From Rubrobacteraceae bacterium (GTDB lineage Bacteria; Actinomycetota; Rubrobacteria; Rubrobacterales; Rubrobacteraceae), in contig JACCSM010000250.1 of the NCBI GenBank assembly GCA_013698525.1, positions 1 to 8,375 of the forward strand: a stretch of DNA of 8,375 nucleotides, written 5' to 3'. Below, one piece after another: positions 7,475-8,375 of this stretch (its first letter is position 1; every line of letters begins with the position of its first letter). A model generated the notes under the pieces. It did no database searches, was not told the DNA's origin, and saw only the letters and a program-made list of their open reading frames with translations. Position numbers and translations under genes: made by a program.

Positions 7475-7510
7475 TCTCGGAACTCTCCTTCCACGCACTT
7501 GGGTGAATAA
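7475..7510. repeat. 36-bp imperfect direct repeat, left copy
   Basis: This copy matches 8051-8086 at 29 of 36 positions, and 20 of 22 in the core that starts TTCCACGCACT and ends TGAATAA. The pair brackets the gene at 7591-8040 with its upstream region. It could be the trace of an insertion, of a tandem duplication, or a repeated protein-binding site. Confidence 0.7.
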
Positions 7511-7590
7511 ATCATATAAGGTGGCTTGTCGATGGCAGCTGCGGGAATAAACATACAAAGGGACCCTTGAGAGGGTAGGAGCTGGATCAG

Positions 7591-8040
7591 ATGAAGCAAC
7601 TACATTCTGAGATCGAGATCGATGCCCCCGCTAAGCACGTGTGGGAGCTGCTTACCGATTTCGCTTCCTACCCTCAGTGGAATCCTTTCATCCGCAGCAT
7701 AAGCGGCCAGCCCGCTCCCGGGGAGCGCCTCCAAGCACGCCTCGAGCCTCCCGGCGGACGGGCCATGACCTTCAGGCCCAAGGTCCTAACGGCTGAACCC
7801 AACCGCGAGCTGCGGTGGCTAGGTCACCTACTGGTGCCTGGTGTGTTCGATGGTGAGCACTCCTTCACCATCGAGGCGCTGGAAGAGAACCGTGTTCGAT
7901 TCGTCCAGCGAGAATCGTTCAAGGGTCTGCTCGTTCCCCTGTTCGCCCGGAGCCTTGAGAGCAACACGCAGCGGGGGTTTGAGGAGATGAATTACGCCCT
8001 CAAAGCGCGTGCCGAGGCGGCTCTTACTGAGCAAGACTAA
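7591..8040 (+). CDS. SRPBCC (START/polyketide cyclase-like) family protein (149 aa)
   Basis: This is a small cytosolic protein of the Bet v1/START fold, predicted to hold a hydrophobic ligand in a deep cavity. The N-terminal strand and helix EIEIDAPAKHVWELLTDFASYPQWNPF are the family hallmark (APxxxVWxxLTDFxxYPxWNPF). Later elements also fit: a GERLQARLEPPGG strand pair, FRPKVLTAEPNRELRWLG, FTIEALEENRVRFVQRESFKG, and the long C-terminal helix from about residue 120. Length is normal. No signal peptide or membrane segment is seen. AGGAG at 7577-7581 lies 9 nt before the ATG, which supports the start. Its stop TAA overlaps a possible TAG of the convergent minus-strand gene. Members of this family are too varied to assign a substrate; no neighbour suggests polyketide synthesis, so the role is unknown. 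Confidence 0.92.
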   Translation: MKQLHSEIEIDAPAKHVWELLTDFASYPQWNPFIRSISGQPAPGERLQARLEPPGGRAMTFRPKVLTAEPNRELRWLGHLLVPGVFDGEHSFTIEALEENRVRFVQRESFKGLLVPLFARSLESNTQRGFEEMNYALKARAEAALTEQD

Positions 8041-8375
8041 CCTCCGTACATCGCCGAACGCGCATTCCACGCACTCGGCTGAATAAGGGCCGGGAGGGCG
8101 TGCATCACCTCCGGACCCTCGCTTAAGGGCCGCGCCCACCTCCACGAGGTCTGCCGACCAGAGCAAAACGGACTCCTTCAGCGCTTCGTCGCCTCCTCCG
8201 GCGCGCGGCCTGCCGAACTGCGAGGATGCCAGCGAGCGGCCCGCCCCGGGAGCGGCACGCTCGAGCTCCGCGTACTCCTCGGTGCCCTCGAAGTGCTCCC
8301 GCCCCAGCTCGACGCCGTGCTCCCTCAATAGCTGGGCGACCACCGGGTATGCCTTGAGGTTCCCGGGCATCGGCG
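8037..8375 (-). CDS. Hypothetical protein, 5' end outside window, probable frame change near the 3' end
   Basis: From 8370 the minus strand reads MPGNLKAYPVVAQLLREHG, then GVELGREHFEGTEEYAELER, with G/C third positions down to about 8125. I do not recognise the family; the residues look like a soluble helical protein. The ATG at 8370 may be internal, because only 5 nt lie beyond it. Past about 8125 this frame turns A/T at third positions and would run deep into the antisense of the 7591 gene (open to about 7828). The frame one base over has better third positions there, reads EGPEVMHALPALIQPSAWNA, and stops with TAG at 8037-8039, which interlocks with the convergent stop. A one-base deletion between about 8178 and 8125, real or from sequencing, would explain this. 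It could therefore be a pseudogene. The coordinates assume the shifted end. Confidence 0.45.
8051..8086. repeat. 36-bp imperfect direct repeat, right copy
   Basis: This copy pairs with 7475-7510 and lies just past the SRPBCC stop codon, 576 bp from its partner. It falls inside the questionable 3' end of the minus-strand gene. Read on the plus strand, both copies are open into the same peptide end FHALG-stop, with the last two codon differences synonymous. Read on the minus strand, they give related peptides in more than one frame. Confidence 0.7.

Larger units (their letters stand above)
7332..7590. other. Intergenic gap after the operon
   Basis: It contains a GC hairpin (7405-7431), one copy of a 36-bp repeat (7475-7510), and A/T-rich patches ahead of the next gene. 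TATAAG at 7515-7520 or TAAACAT at 7548-7554 (with TTGTCG at 7526-7531) might be promoter elements for the gene at 7591, but neither is strong. A 29-codon frame (7417-7506) beginning MARPEGHSG and ending FHALG is open but has a poorly spaced ribosome site, so I do not call it a gene. Confidence 0.6.

Noticed and set aside
7417..7506. Small 29-codon plus-strand gene ending FHALG
   Set aside because: The ribosome-like GGGAGG is only 3 nt from the ATG, the frame overlaps the GC hairpin, and there is no independent sign of translation; it is treated as possible remnant sequence with the repeat.

Overview
The window comes from a high-GC bacterium. Its coding style (strong G/C at third codon positions, but frequent AGG arginine and ATA isoleucine codons) and its large DUF4118/PAS/GAF kinases suggest a deep-branching actinobacterium of the Rubrobacter type. 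That placement is an inference from style, not from a marker gene.

The left third (about 2600 to 1, minus strand) is a membrane-bound hybrid histidine kinase: a seven-pass sensor, then HisKA, HATPase, two receiver domains, and an Hpt domain that runs off the left edge. Its true start is not readable in frame, and a one-base miscount in a six-base G/C run would explain this. Positions 2661 to 3214 are non-coding and lie between two divergent genes. This stretch holds a candidate promoter for each direction, an unusual tract of 8-bp AGCNNNTC repeats wrapped around GC-rich inverted repeats, a small perfect palindrome, and a leader of about 165 nt with alternative base pairings that could mask the ribosome binding site of the next gene.

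The centre (3215 to 7331, plus strand) is a two-gene operon. A 1088-residue kinase (DUF4118-PAS-GAF-PAS-PAS-GAF-HisKA_3-HATPase) is followed after 4 nt by a NarL/LuxR-type response regulator. The kinase is expected to phosphorylate the regulator on Asp65, and the regulator then acts through its C-terminal helix-turn-helix. The regulator has a long, low-complexity linker and an abrupt change in codon style within the gene.

The right end has a 259-bp gap with a GC hairpin, a small SRPBCC (START-like) ligand-binding protein (7591 to 8040), and the end of a convergent minus-strand gene that appears to change frame near its 3' end. A 36-bp imperfect direct repeat flanks the SRPBCC gene. I see no transposase, CRISPR array, phage gene, tRNA or rRNA. 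The window looks like ordinary signalling chromosome; its novelty is mainly in the intergenic structures.
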